Source: Pseudomonadota bacterium
GTDB lineage: Bacteria; Pseudomonadota; Gammaproteobacteria; Halothiobacillales; Halothiobacillaceae
NCBI GenBank assembly: GCA_021795795.1
Contig: JAJYPA010000165.1
Location: forward strand, 1 to 14,561
Direction: 5' to 3'
Length of the DNA stretch: 14,561 nucleotides
Shown piece by piece: positions 6,929-14,209 of this stretch. Both the position numbers and the translations under genes were made by a program. Each line of letters starts with the position of its first letter. Within the stretch, counting starts at the first letter, position 1. Under the pieces are notes generated by a model that saw nothing but the letters and a program-made list of their open reading frames with translations, was not told the DNA's origin and ran no database searches.

Positions 6929-7201
6929 ATGGGATTTTTTGTAGAAGATGAGTTTTATGATAATGCGGAAAACCATGCATTCGCAAGCCATTCTGGGCAA
7001 AAATCATCCCATGTGGTAATGACCAATCCGGTAATAACCGCGGAGTTGCTGGATACTTATATGCGGTATCGGTTTGATGAAGGAATGACGCCGCAAGAAG
7101 CGGTTCAGCAAATGGATATGGATGTTATGGATGGAGATTTTGAAAGTTTTGCGCAGCGGCTTGAACATCAAGCTTTGCGGGCTGGTCGGCACGCCCCGTA
7201 A
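6929..7201 (+). CDS. Small acidic 90-aa protein, unrecognised
   Basis: The protein starts MGFFVEDEFYDNAENHAFAS behind a strong ribosome site and a TATAAT promoter, so it probably has its own transcript. The N-terminal 20 residues are acidic and aromatic. Residues about 36-80 look helical (ITAELLDTYMRYRFDEGMTP, then EAVQQMDMDVMD and FESFAQRLEHQAL), with a short basic end. There is no membrane segment or signal peptide. I recognise no family. Small acidic helical proteins on mobile elements include regulators, anti-restriction proteins and DNA mimics, but the charge here is not extreme enough to claim any of these. The codon use and AT content differ slightly from the operon upstream. Confidence 0.75.
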   Translation: MGFFVEDEFYDNAENHAFASHSGQKSSHVVMTNPVITAELLDTYMRYRFDEGMTPQEAVQQMDMDVMDGDFESFAQRLEHQALRAGRHAP

Positions 7202-7211
7202 TATCGGTCTT

Positions 7212-7267
7212 TTTGCCTGGTGCAACCATTAGCCTTAGCCTGGCGCAACTTTTGCGGCAGTGCAACG
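7212..7267 (+). repeat. 18-bp repeat family, locus 3 (three degraded units in a spacer)
   Basis: TTTGCCTGGTGCAACC at 7212-7227 matches the locus-2 unit at 14 of 16 positions. TTAGCCTGGCGCAACT (7235-7250) and TTTGCGGCAGTGCAACG (7251-7267) are further diverged copies. They lie in the 209-bp gap between genes at 7202-7410. Their greater divergence suggests an older or relaxed array. Confidence 0.65.
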
Positions 7268-7268
7268 C

Positions 7269-7296
7269 TTGGTCATATTCAGAAAATCTGTATGCT
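7269..7296 (+). promoter_or_regulatory. Weak candidate promoter before the second gene run
   Basis: TTGGTC (7269-7274) and TATGCT (7291-7296) are spaced 16 bases apart and would start transcription near 7303, about 108 bases before the ATG at 7411. Both boxes are imperfect. The spacer carries one arm of the inverted repeat at 7281-7320. It is the best promoter-like pair I see ahead of the 7411-14140 gene run. Confidence 0.3.
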
Positions 7297-7320
7297 AAAA
7301 AAGATGGCCGTAGATTTTCT
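7281..7320. repeat. Perfect 9-bp inverted repeat in the 7202-7410 spacer
   Basis: AGAAAATCT (7281-7289) and AGATTTTCT (7312-7320) are exact reverse complements separated by 22 bases. They flank the candidate -10 box at 7291-7296, which would suit a dimeric repressor site or a leader hairpin. They lie about 90 bases ahead of the gene at 7411. Confidence 0.6.
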
Positions 7321-7410
7321 TCTCTGGCTGTGAACCCTCAGAGGGCTTCATCTGGCGGCTGGATACAGACATTGGAAGTGGTTTTCGGCAGAGCGTGAAA
7401 GGGGTGGCGT

Positions 7411-7977
7411 ATGTTTGAGATGCCTGGGGACAAAGAACTTCTGATCGCTATGGTTGGAGCCGTTCTGCAGGATTTGCGACCACCTCCTGGATTAACACAG
7501 GATCCCATGCCGATGAAATCTGCCTCTGATACGGAATATCAGGCATGGGTTGGGCGGCACACTTCTGAGCAGCGTCGGGTCGGAAAAAAGAATTACACTG
7601 CAGGGGATGACGTTTACAACCACTATACGGCGCGCGCCATTTTGGGCGGCATGCCTTTTAATGCCAGAGACCAGCAATACACACTCAGCGGCGCCCTGGT
7701 GGATTTGGGGTTAAAAAACCCGGAGAAACTGATAACCGACTGGCGCAACGATGCCGAGTTGGCGGCACGAACCGGAGACCGAATTCTTGTCGCTATTAAC
7801 GGGAAAGCGTTATCGCGAACTTCAATGTCAAGCGTAATATGGGAAGACGAAGAGGAAGAAGATGCTCCGGACGGCAATACCGCAGCCGAAGATCTGGTTT
7901 TGCCTTATGAAGCAGCGGAAACGGAGACCGTTTCCGCGTGTTTGCATACAGGATTGGGTGATAACCCGTGGGATTAA
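7411..7977 (+). CDS. Unrecognised 188-aa protein with an acidic C-terminal tail
   Basis: The ATG is preceded by AAAGGGG at 7398-7404, a suitable ribosome site. The protein has an N-terminal hydrophobic helix (ELLIAMVGAVLQDL, about 9-22), which is short and probably amphipathic rather than a membrane anchor. A Pro/Met-rich linker follows, then a mixed domain at about 40-135 (EYQAWVGRHTSEQRRVGKKN, ARAILGGMPF, LVDLGLKNPEKLITDWR). A strongly acidic segment, WEDEEEED, is at 144-151, and the tail from about 157 is acidic and polar. I recognise no family. It opens the second run of genes, followed 14 bases later by the 96-aa gene and then the LPD1 protein. The acidic tail could bind a basic partner or mimic nucleic acid, which is speculation. 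Confidence 0.8.
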   Translation: MFEMPGDKELLIAMVGAVLQDLRPPPGLTQDPMPMKSASDTEYQAWVGRHTSEQRRVGKKNYTAGDDVYNHYTARAILGGMPFNARDQQYTLSGALVDLGLKNPEKLITDWRNDAELAARTGDRILVAINGKALSRTSMSSVIWEDEEEEDAPDGNTAAEDLVLPYEAAETETVSACLHTGLGDNPWD

Positions 7978-7980
7978 AAT

Positions 7981-7985
7981 TGGAG
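7981..7985 (+). promoter_or_regulatory. Ribosome binding site that sets the start at 7992
   Basis: TGGAG lies six bases before the ATG at 7992. An in-frame GTG at 7968 would overlap the previous gene and has no such site, so the ATG is preferred. Confidence 0.65.
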
Positions 7986-7991
7986 ATTTTG

Positions 7992-8282
7992 ATGGAAAAT
8001 ACCAGAACGGCATCGTTGTTGGCCAGATTTCATCAGTTGAACGCCCCTGCCCCATTCACCCCGGAAAAAGGGGTCCCGCTTCGGTGGCGCTGCACAAGAA
8101 ACCGACCGGATTGCGTCGTTCTTTTTGATCCCGAGGCGAACACCGGTTTTGCGCTACGGATTTATGGTGAGGGTGTGGATATCGCGTTTCATTTGGATGG
8201 GCGTATCGCGCGGATGATGATGGAGCGCAGAGTGATTGAAGATCGCGTGGAACAGGAAGCGGTTTTGCAATCGATCTTGTAG
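7992..8282 (+). CDS. Unrecognised 96-aa protein
   Basis: A small soluble protein starting MENTRTASLLARFHQLNAPA. Residues about 28-68 look like beta strands (PLRWRCTRN, CVVLFDP, GFALRIYGEGVDIAFHLDG), and a basic amphipathic helix follows to the end (RIARMMMERRVIEDRVEQEA). I recognise no family. It sits 14 bases after the acidic-tailed gene and 14 bases before the LPD1 gene, so the three are probably co-transcribed and the product may act with the large LPD1 protein. There is no membrane segment, signal peptide or repeat. Confidence 0.78.
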   Translation: MENTRTASLLARFHQLNAPAPFTPEKGVPLRWRCTRNRPDCVVLFDPEANTGFALRIYGEGVDIAFHLDGRIARMMMERRVIEDRVEQEAVLQSIL

Positions 8283-8286
8283 AATT

Positions 8287-8291
8287 GGAGG
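8287..8291 (+). promoter_or_regulatory. Ribosome binding site that sets the LPD1 gene start
   Basis: GGAGG lies five bases before the ATG at 8297. A TTG at 8285 in the same frame overlaps this site and cannot use it, so the ATG is chosen. Confidence 0.8.
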
Positions 8292-8296
8292 ACGTG

Positions 8297-11200
8297 ATGG
8301 CGACATGGATTGATCTTTCAGCGCACAACCTGGCTTTGTGGCGGGTTGGCGAAGATAAAAGCGGTGAACGTCGTTATCTGTTATTGCCTATTTTTGATGA
8401 CGTGGACCATACTCGGCCTGATCCGCAAAGCGTGGTCGGCACCCATTTTTCGTGGAACGCCGCCGTCGGTGGGTATGTTTTGAATTTGCGGTATGCCGAA
8501 ACAAGGTTGCCTGCAAAGGATTTCTGGCTGGAGCAGTTCCCGGGCGCACTGTTCCGGGATCGTGACACGGTTACCTTTCCCATTCACCAGCCTGCCCTTT
8601 TGGATTTGCGTGTCTTGCCGTTGAGGAATCCCTGGGTATGGAGTAACCAGGAAAATCCGGAGCGATTCTATGCCAATGAAGATCAATCGCTCGCTGACGG
8701 CGCTGGACATTCGGTGCTGCGATCTGCTGAGGAAGTGGATGCCCGCGGGGTCAGCGAGCTTGTTTTTCCTGTAGAGTCTGGAGCGATGGAGGCGGCTGAG
8801 TTGGATTTGGTTGAGTCGGGTGCGTCTCCATCCGATTCTTATGCCCTGTCAGTTGGCATTGCTGATACCGCTTACATCGGTGTGTTAGCGGTTGAAAATA
8901 ATGATTCCTCTCTTTCGCCAAGTGTTGCCACATCTTCGCCGACACAGGAGACATTGTCGGCACCCTTGATGGAAGTGGAAACCTTCCTTGATATCCAGCC
9001 ATCGTCAGCGCAGCGGCTGGATTATGGAGATGTGATCCCCGGCGCACGGAAAACCCTATGGGAAGGGGTGCAAGCGGACATCGATCTGCAAACCAAGCTT
9101 CAGGAAACCACGGGCAGGTTGGATGCGAATGCCTTGCAAGCACTATCTGGCAGATCTCGCCGGGATGCGATATGGGGCACGCTAAAAGACCGGTTAGAGC
9201 AGCCTGACGTCGCAGCTTCCCCATTGAAGCAGGCGCTTTGGGCTTGGGCTTATCGGGAGATCCCCGCGTCGGTAAAATCTTCCTATTGGGAAAAGGCGAA
9301 GAGAAGCAAGGGCGCCATTCCGCCAGAAAATCTGTATCTGCGTATCGTGGCTTACCCCGAGATATTGCGGAGCATCGAACGCAGGATTAACAGTATCGAT
9401 GAAGGCTTATCCGTTCACGATACGGCGGACCAGTTGATCGGCGTGCTTACCGGTGATTTTCGTCAGGGGAGACCGGTAGATGCAGACGTCTTTACGGATT
9501 TGTATCCGAGCGGCGCTTACGATCGGCTGCCCGATGTGTTGCGGGATCGCGCCTTATTCATTTTCCCGGTTTCCATGGCGGCATACGCTGAATTGCTGGA
9601 TCACCCGTCTTATGGTTTGAATGACTTGGTTGCCAGCATGCGGAAGGATTCTTCCAGCCGCCTCTTGGGAGATATGATTTCTTTTCTGCAAGAGAAAGGG
9701 ATGGATGCGATAACGCCAGAGCATAGGGACGCTTTGGCGCAATCTCTGCACGCGTCTTTCCTGGAAATGATCCCGGACATCGTGGTGAAAGACGCTGTTC
9801 ATGAACGGAAATATTGTGAAAAAACCCTCTCTGAGCGCGGACGGGACAACTATTTTTTCAACCTGGTTGTCCGGCGTATTGGCGACCTGGTGGGCAAAGA
9901 ATCCAGCGAAGCGCTGGAAAGCGGCGATGCGTCACGGATAACTTCTGTGCTGGACCGTTATATAGAAGCCTACTCGCGAGAAAAAGTGGATGCTTTTATT
10001 AAAAAATCCACCCTCGTGGACGCCATGCAGTCCTCCATGAAAACGGTTCTCTGTGAGGCGGATGGGGACGCCTCGTTGTACGCAGACCCTGCACATAAAG
10101 CGTATCAGATCGTCAAAGATGAAGACCGGGCGTTGGCGGTATCCTCATTAGAAAAAGTGGTGAAACAATTGATGCTTGCCGACCAGTTTCGAGTGGAGCA
10201 TGCCTTGCAGACCGCACAGACCTCGCAGTCCGCACAGGACGATTTGCCGTCCGCACAGGACTTGCAGACAGAGGAGGGCGACGGGGCGGAAGCGAAACCC
10301 GCCTTTGTGGATACCGAACCATCTGGGGAGACGATGGAAAACACAGAAACCACGGGGAGTACGAATAGTTACACCCCTCCAAGTTTCATTCGGTGGAACC
10401 CCAGGGCGAAGCCGTTACCTCCAGAGCGATCGGAAAGCGAAGGCTATCGGACAGGCCCCGATGCGATACGCGGGGATCAGGATGTCACGGAGGAAGCGCT
10501 GTGTGAGCGCTTTGGGTTGCGAGGCATCCAGTACGGGAACTGGATGACGCAAAAAGATCGGCAGGAACATCTGAATGCCGCTTTTGATGGCCTACAGGAT
10601 ATCCAGGCGGTTATTGGTCTGGACGACCCGCGATCCGTTGGTTTGCCGCGCAAAACGCCGGATGGGGATGGGACCCTGCGGCAACCATTGGCGTTGGCCT
10701 TGGGTGCCCGTGGCCGCGGGGGGCGCGCCGCCGCGCATTACGAGCCCAGTCTGCATGTCATCAACATGACGAAGACCAAGGGGGCCGGATGTCTTTTGCA
10801 TGAATGGACTCATGCCGCAGACTGGCTTTTGGGGGCGGAGTTGTCTCAAGGCGCTACGACACCGGCAAGCCGGATACCTGGCAACCTGGTTTCCGAGCAC
10901 CTTCAAACGCTGAAGAGTGCGGTAAAGGACACGAACAAGGCGGAACGCCGGCAATCCGTTGTGGAGAAAGCGCGTGATATGGTGGTTCCAATCATTTCAA
11001 ACACCATGATTTCCAAGAATATCCAGGAGTACATGGAATCCAGCTTGCGATATTATTTTATTCGGGTGTACCAGAAAGAATTGATGGACTGCTTTGAAGA
11101 AGAATATCGAAAAGTGAAGCGTGGCGAGATGACGCCGGAAGAGCGGACGGTCTCAAAGGAAGATGTGGAGGCCAGAAGTCAACTTGGCAGGATGAAAGGG

Positions 11201-12025
11201 ATAGCGGCTTTTGAGGAGGCGTTACCTAAAATGTTGGCGGCAACTGACAAATTGCTGGCACGACTGGATCTTGCCATGTCGCCCGAAAATATGGGGCAAG
11301 AACCCCTGTCCAACGTTTCTGAAAAAGTGCTGGTAGAGCCGGTTTATCAGTATGAGACGGGCCGCCGGACCATGCATTTTAACGCCTTGACGGCGGCCAA
11401 CTGGTTGCGGGAGTTGCTGGATCTGCCGGCGTTCTCTGATGATGACGCCCGCCAAGCCATGGAGAAGCGCGTCCATGAAAAGGACCCAACCGTGTCCGAT
11501 GCGGATGTCGTGGCACAGATATGGAGTGATGCGGTTTTTCCAGGCTTCTGGAAAAAGATGGCCAACAAGATCGTCAACAAAAACCCTTACACGCAAGTCG
11601 CGCGTGAAACCGCCGGGCAGAGCCAGTTTTTCGCGCAGGCATTGACCCTGGATGGCAAAAAACTGGCTCAAGGAGAGGCTTATTGGAGTTCTGACGTGGA
11701 ACTGCTGGCCCGCTCCGTGGCGTCCATAGGATACGACAAACTCCAGTCTTTGGGTATCGAGAACACCTATCTGACTGACGCTGTTCCCGGGCGTTATTCC
11801 GGCCCACAGTATCGTGCGGATTCCGAACCGCAAGAGAAAGAACGGACAGCTTTTGCTCAGGATTTCTTTGAGCGGGTCTGCCCGAATTTGCGGGAGGTCA
11901 TTTCGGAGGCCACAGAGGAATATTATGTGGATCGGTTGCCCAATGAAGAGGCGGCCAGGATAGCGGCAGAAGATCAGGGTGACGCTTTGGCGAAAACGCT
12001 GGAATATGTCGAGGGCCGAAGATGA
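8297..12025 (+). CDS. Large polyvalent-type protein with LPD1 zincin-like domain (1242 aa)
   Basis: The recognised part is an LPD1 domain (large polyvalent protein-associated domain 1). It begins near residue 739 with FGLRGIQYGNWM and a DRQEHLNAAFDGLQDI helix. ALGARGRGG-AAHYEPS and VINMTKTKGAGCLLHEW follow, with a zincin motif HEWTH at 835-839. A later YWSSDVELLARS (1129-1140) matches the C-terminal part of this family and may supply a third metal ligand, perhaps E1135. Residues 1-130 form an unrecognised folded region, about 130-240 look disordered, and about 250-635 are long helical stretches. A Gln/Ala/Ser linker with repeats is at about 636-662. LPD1 proteins are known from phages and conjugative elements as parts of multidomain polyvalent proteins that may enter the recipient cell; their exact activity is not settled. 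A peptidase is possible from the motif but unproven. The gene overlaps the AAA+ ATPase by ATGA. Confidence 0.88.
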   Translation: MATWIDLSAHNLALWRVGEDKSGERRYLLLPIFDDVDHTRPDPQSVVGTHFSWNAAVGGYVLNLRYAETRLPAKDFWLEQFPGALFRDRDTVTFPIHQPALLDLRVLPLRNPWVWSNQENPERFYANEDQSLADGAGHSVLRSAEEVDARGVSELVFPVESGAMEAAELDLVESGASPSDSYALSVGIADTAYIGVLAVENNDSSLSPSVATSSPTQETLSAPLMEVETFLDIQPSSAQRLDYGDVIPGARKTLWEGVQADIDLQTKLQETTGRLDANALQALSGRSRRDAIWGTLKDRLEQPDVAASPLKQALWAWAYREIPASVKSSYWEKAKRSKGAIPPENLYLRIVAYPEILRSIERRINSIDEGLSVHDTADQLIGVLTGDFRQGRPVDADVFTDLYPSGAYDRLPDVLRDRALFIFPVSMAAYAELLDHPSYGLNDLVASMRKDSSSRLLGDMISFLQEKGMDAITPEHRDALAQSLHASFLEMIPDIVVKDAVHERKYCEKTLSERGRDNYFFNLVVRRIGDLVGKESSEALESGDASRITSVLDRYIEAYSREKVDAFIKKSTLVDAMQSSMKTVLCEADGDASLYADPAHKAYQIVKDEDRALAVSSLEKVVKQLMLADQFRVEHALQTAQTSQSAQDDLPSAQDLQTEEGDGAEAKPAFVDTEPSGETMENTETTGSTNSYTPPSFIRWNPRAKPLPPERSESEGYRTGPDAIRGDQDVTEEALCERFGLRGIQYGNWMTQKDRQEHLNAAFDGLQDIQAVIGLDDPRSVGLPRKTPDGDGTLRQPLALALGARGRGGRAAAHYEPSLHVINMTKTKGAGCLLHEWTHAADWLLGAELSQGATTPASRIPGNLVSEHLQTLKSAVKDTNKAERRQSVVEKARDMVVPIISNTMISKNIQEYMESSLRYYFIRVYQKELMDCFEEEYRKVKRGEMTPEERTVSKEDVEARSQLGRMKGIAAFEEALPKMLAATDKLLARLDLAMSPENMGQEPLSNVSEKVLVEPVYQYETGRRTMHFNALTAANWLRELLDLPAFSDDDARQAMEKRVHEKDPTVSDADVVAQIWSDAVFPGFWKKMANKIVNKNPYTQVARETAGQSQFFAQALTLDGKKLAQGEAYWSSDVELLARSVASIGYDKLQSLGIENTYLTDAVPGRYSGPQYRADSEPQEKERTAFAQDFFERVCPNLREVISEATEEYYVDRLPNEEAARIAAEDQGDALAKTLEYVEGRR
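10203..10275 (+). repeat. Imperfect 18/21-bp tandem repeats inside the LPD1 gene
   Basis: The heptamer CGCACAG recurs at 10213, 10231 and 10252 (steps of 18 and 21 bases), within longer units that share TTGCAGAC or CTCGCAGTC ahead of it. TTGCAGACAG begins again at 10262. They encode a Gln/Ala/Ser linker (LQTAQTSQSAQ, then LPSAQDLQ) at about residues 636-655. Both steps are multiples of three, so the frame is kept. Confidence 0.75.
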
Positions 12026-12879
12026 CCGACGTCATTCAAAAGGCTGACCTGAAAAACACGGGGTACCGTCCCAACGAAGCCACCCAGCAGGCTATTGACG
12101 CCATATTGGCGCAGTCCGGCAAGAAATCCGCACGCGCCTTGTTGGTGACCGGTGAACCTGGCACGGGCAAAACTTCTCTGGCGGAGGCGTTGGCCGAGGC
12201 TTGTAACGCGCAATATTACTACGTGCAGTTGCATCCCTGGAGCACGGTGGAAACCTTTTTTGCGGACGGCGATGCACCGGGCATATTGATGCTGACGGCG
12301 CGGTCGACGCAAAACGATGCGGTTCCCATGACGCTGGTCTGCCTGGATGAAATGGATAAAGCCACGACCGAGTTTGAGGCGGTGTTTCTGGATTGGCTGC
12401 AGACCGGCCAGGTGCCGGGCAAGCCTGGAGAGCGTTTCGCTACCCGTATGGATCGTTTGATTGTCATCATCACCAGTAACGGCATGCGGCCACACACCGA
12501 CGCATTGATTCGCCGCTGCCGGCGCTTGCGCATGGACCGCATGCCAGACGCCATGGCCGTGTCTATCGCCATGGAACGCGCCGGGGTTTCTTATGAAACC
12601 GCCAAACTCGCGGTGGAAATGGCCAGAGCCTGTGAGCGGGTGGAAGATACCACGCTATCACTTCAGGAGATCGTACATTTTCTGGAGGAGTGCATGCAAA
12701 TATGCACCTCTATTGAGGAGATGGAGCGGGCCATCTATGCCTGGTATGTACGCAGGGATCGACCGGAAAATATTTTGCGGGCATTCGAGGCGAAGCGGGT
12801 GTTGCCGTTGTTGTGGGAAGCGGTTAAGGCGGACATCGACCATAAAAACTCATTGAAGGCGTGCGGCAACGAGGGTTGA
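12022..12879 (+). CDS. MoxR-like AAA+ ATPase
   Basis: A 285-aa single-domain AAA+ protein that uses ATP to remodel a partner protein or complex. Walker A GEPGTGKT is at 44-51 and Walker B LVCLDE at 105-110. A sensor 1 region ITSNG is at 150-154, and arginine-finger candidates lie in ALIRRCRRLR (161-170). The lid is the helical C-terminal third. The length and motif layout are close to MoxR or dynein-related AAA_5 proteins. The start overlaps the LPD1 stop in an ATGA, so the two are translationally coupled and may act on the same process. MoxR proteins usually work with a von Willebrand factor A partner, and none is visible in this window. The neighbouring 410-aa protein lacks a DxSxS metal site by eye. 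The substrate is unknown. AAA+ assignment is very sure; the subfamily is likely. Confidence 0.93.
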   Translation: MTDVIQKADLKNTGYRPNEATQQAIDAILAQSGKKSARALLVTGEPGTGKTSLAEALAEACNAQYYYVQLHPWSTVETFFADGDAPGILMLTARSTQNDAVPMTLVCLDEMDKATTEFEAVFLDWLQTGQVPGKPGERFATRMDRLIVIITSNGMRPHTDALIRRCRRLRMDRMPDAMAVSIAMERAGVSYETAKLAVEMARACERVEDTTLSLQEIVHFLEECMQICTSIEEMERAIYAWYVRRDRPENILRAFEAKRVLPLLWEAVKADIDHKNSLKACGNEG

Positions 12880-12907
12880 CTCAATTTTTAATACAGGAGA
12901 TCGCATC

Positions 12908-14140
12908 ATGGCACCACAGAACACACCTTTAGCATCTTCCGCGAACACCAAGACCATCGTTCCATTTCAGGATATGCCTGAAGAATATGTCATGGTTGAT
13001 CGTGACAACATGTCACGCTATCCCCATACGCAAGAACTGTTTGCCGCGAATCCGTCAGCAAAAACGTTGATGGTTTTGTATGTGAAGAATAATGGAGATT
13101 TGCGCAGCGTCTATCAGAGCCCCGCCGTGTTTGATGATGAAGCACGCAATTACCCGGAGAAGAACCACGAGGTGTTTTATCATGTCTCCGGTGAAAAATT
13201 GGTTAATCTGGTCCTAGAGGTGGCGTGCGACGTCTCTGCTTACGGACAGAATAACGTCATGGTCCCGCAGGGCGCTAGCGACGAGGAGGTGCGCGGCATG
13301 GCCTATAGCCGTGCGCAATCTGTTTCAAATTGGGATAACTCGTTCGGGTTTCAGGAAGACTGGAGCACGGCAGAGGGCCTGCGCATCAACCGGGTAGTCG
13401 AGGTAATTCAGGAGGCTGGCAAAAAAAACCTGGCCCGGAACGTCGCCATCGCCATTCCGGTGGAGTTTGCGCCATCCAGATCCGGATTGGACGTTTTTGA
13501 AATGCTGAAAGCCGCGGAGCGTGGAGCCATTATTCCTCCTGAAGTCTTCATGTATGCTGCCGCCCGCCAGACACAAGAGGCCGGTGAAGACTTCGCTCCA
13601 GAATTCATGGAGAACCTGAAAAGCAAAGCGATGGGCGCCTCCGAGAACGCGGTTTACCAGCATATGATGGCGGAAACTCCGTTAAGTGCTGGGATGATGT
13701 CCGTGGTTTCTGGTTCAGATGTCATCGAATACTTGGCGGGCTCTGTGCTGCGCGGGACGCCACAAGACCCTATCGAGTATAGGGTCTATCAGGATAAACA
13801 GGATGCGGAGCATGTCGTTCTTGCTGGCGTCATCCATAGTAGTGCGATAAGCGTTGTCCTGCATCACAACCCCGGCATAGTCATCGAAGTTGGCGAGATT
13901 CACGCCATAAACAAGTCATTTATCGGTGATGACTATATCAAACCGGGCGCGTTTCATAACCGCTTTGTTGCGCTAGATGGCGCCGACGCCGAGATCGCAC
14001 TGGTGAAGCATTTCGGTTATACCCTTCATGAAAATTCTACATCGCAACAGATGCTGCCGAACGAAGAAGCGGAAAAGCTCCGGGCTAAACATGCTTCTCG
14101 AACAGATCATGGGGATGATTACGGTCCACGCGACGAGTAA
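12908..14140 (+). CDS. Unrecognised 410-aa protein next to the AAA+ ATPase
   Basis: The ATG has AGGAGA seven bases upstream and starts 28 bases after the ATPase stop, so the two are likely one transcript. The protein is soluble, without signal peptide or membrane segments. The first 20 residues are Ala/Ser/Thr-rich and probably flexible. The middle (about 90-170) has mixed hydrophobic strands and helices (KLVNLVLEVACDVSAYG, then a Trp-containing SVSNWDNSFGF). The C-terminal third looks beta-rich (VVLAGVIHSSAISVVLHHNP, GIVIEVGEIHAI) and ends in a charged helix and polar tail. I recognise no family and see no catalytic motif. Adjacency to a MoxR-like ATPase makes a substrate or adaptor role plausible, as inference. 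Residues near 287-294 are encoded by a perfect 9-bp inverted repeat at 13765-13787. Confidence 0.85.
   Translation: MAPQNTPLASSANTKTIVPFQDMPEEYVMVDRDNMSRYPHTQELFAANPSAKTLMVLYVKNNGDLRSVYQSPAVFDDEARNYPEKNHEVFYHVSGEKLVNLVLEVACDVSAYGQNNVMVPQGASDEEVRGMAYSRAQSVSNWDNSFGFQEDWSTAEGLRINRVVEVIQEAGKKNLARNVAIAIPVEFAPSRSGLDVFEMLKAAERGAIIPPEVFMYAAARQTQEAGEDFAPEFMENLKSKAMGASENAVYQHMMAETPLSAGMMSVVSGSDVIEYLAGSVLRGTPQDPIEYRVYQDKQDAEHVVLAGVIHSSAISVVLHHNPGIVIEVGEIHAINKSFIGDDYIKPGAFHNRFVALDGADAEIALVKHFGYTLHENSTSQQMLPNEEAEKLRAKHASRTDHGDDYGPRDE
13765..13787. repeat. Perfect 9-bp inverted repeat inside the 410-aa gene
   Basis: AGACCCTAT (13765-13773) and ATAGGGTCT (13779-13787) pair exactly around a 5-base loop. No T-run follows. 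It could be an mRNA hairpin or a protein site, or chance: about one such element is expected by chance in a window of this size. Confidence 0.5.
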
Positions 14141-14209
14141 TTAGGTTCTTACGGTCAAAGCAAAATCGCTATTGGCAAGAAAAAACTTTGATATAGAAGG
14201 AGAAGTGCG

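Noticed and set aside
5869..7267. Interpretation of the 18-bp repeats as a CRISPR array or a replication origin
   Set aside because: Units are contiguous without unique spacers, so this is not CRISPR. No replication initiator gene or AT-rich origin region is next to them, so an iteron origin is not supported here.
7213..7398. Open frame of 61 codons in the spacer, starting with TTG
   Set aside because: It begins inside the degenerate repeats, has no ribosome site, and its first third is repeat-encoded. It also covers the inverted repeat and candidate promoter.
11222..11833. Long minus-strand open frame of 203 codons
   Set aside because: It lies wholly inside the LPD1 gene, where the plus-strand frame has a family match (the YWSSDVELLARS region). 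It is a shadow of that gene.
14119..14156. Direct repeat TTACGGTC (14119-14126 and 14149-14156) around the end of the 410-aa gene
   Set aside because: Only two 8-bp copies, one in coding sequence; this is not distinguishable from chance, and no integrase or insertion boundary is nearby.
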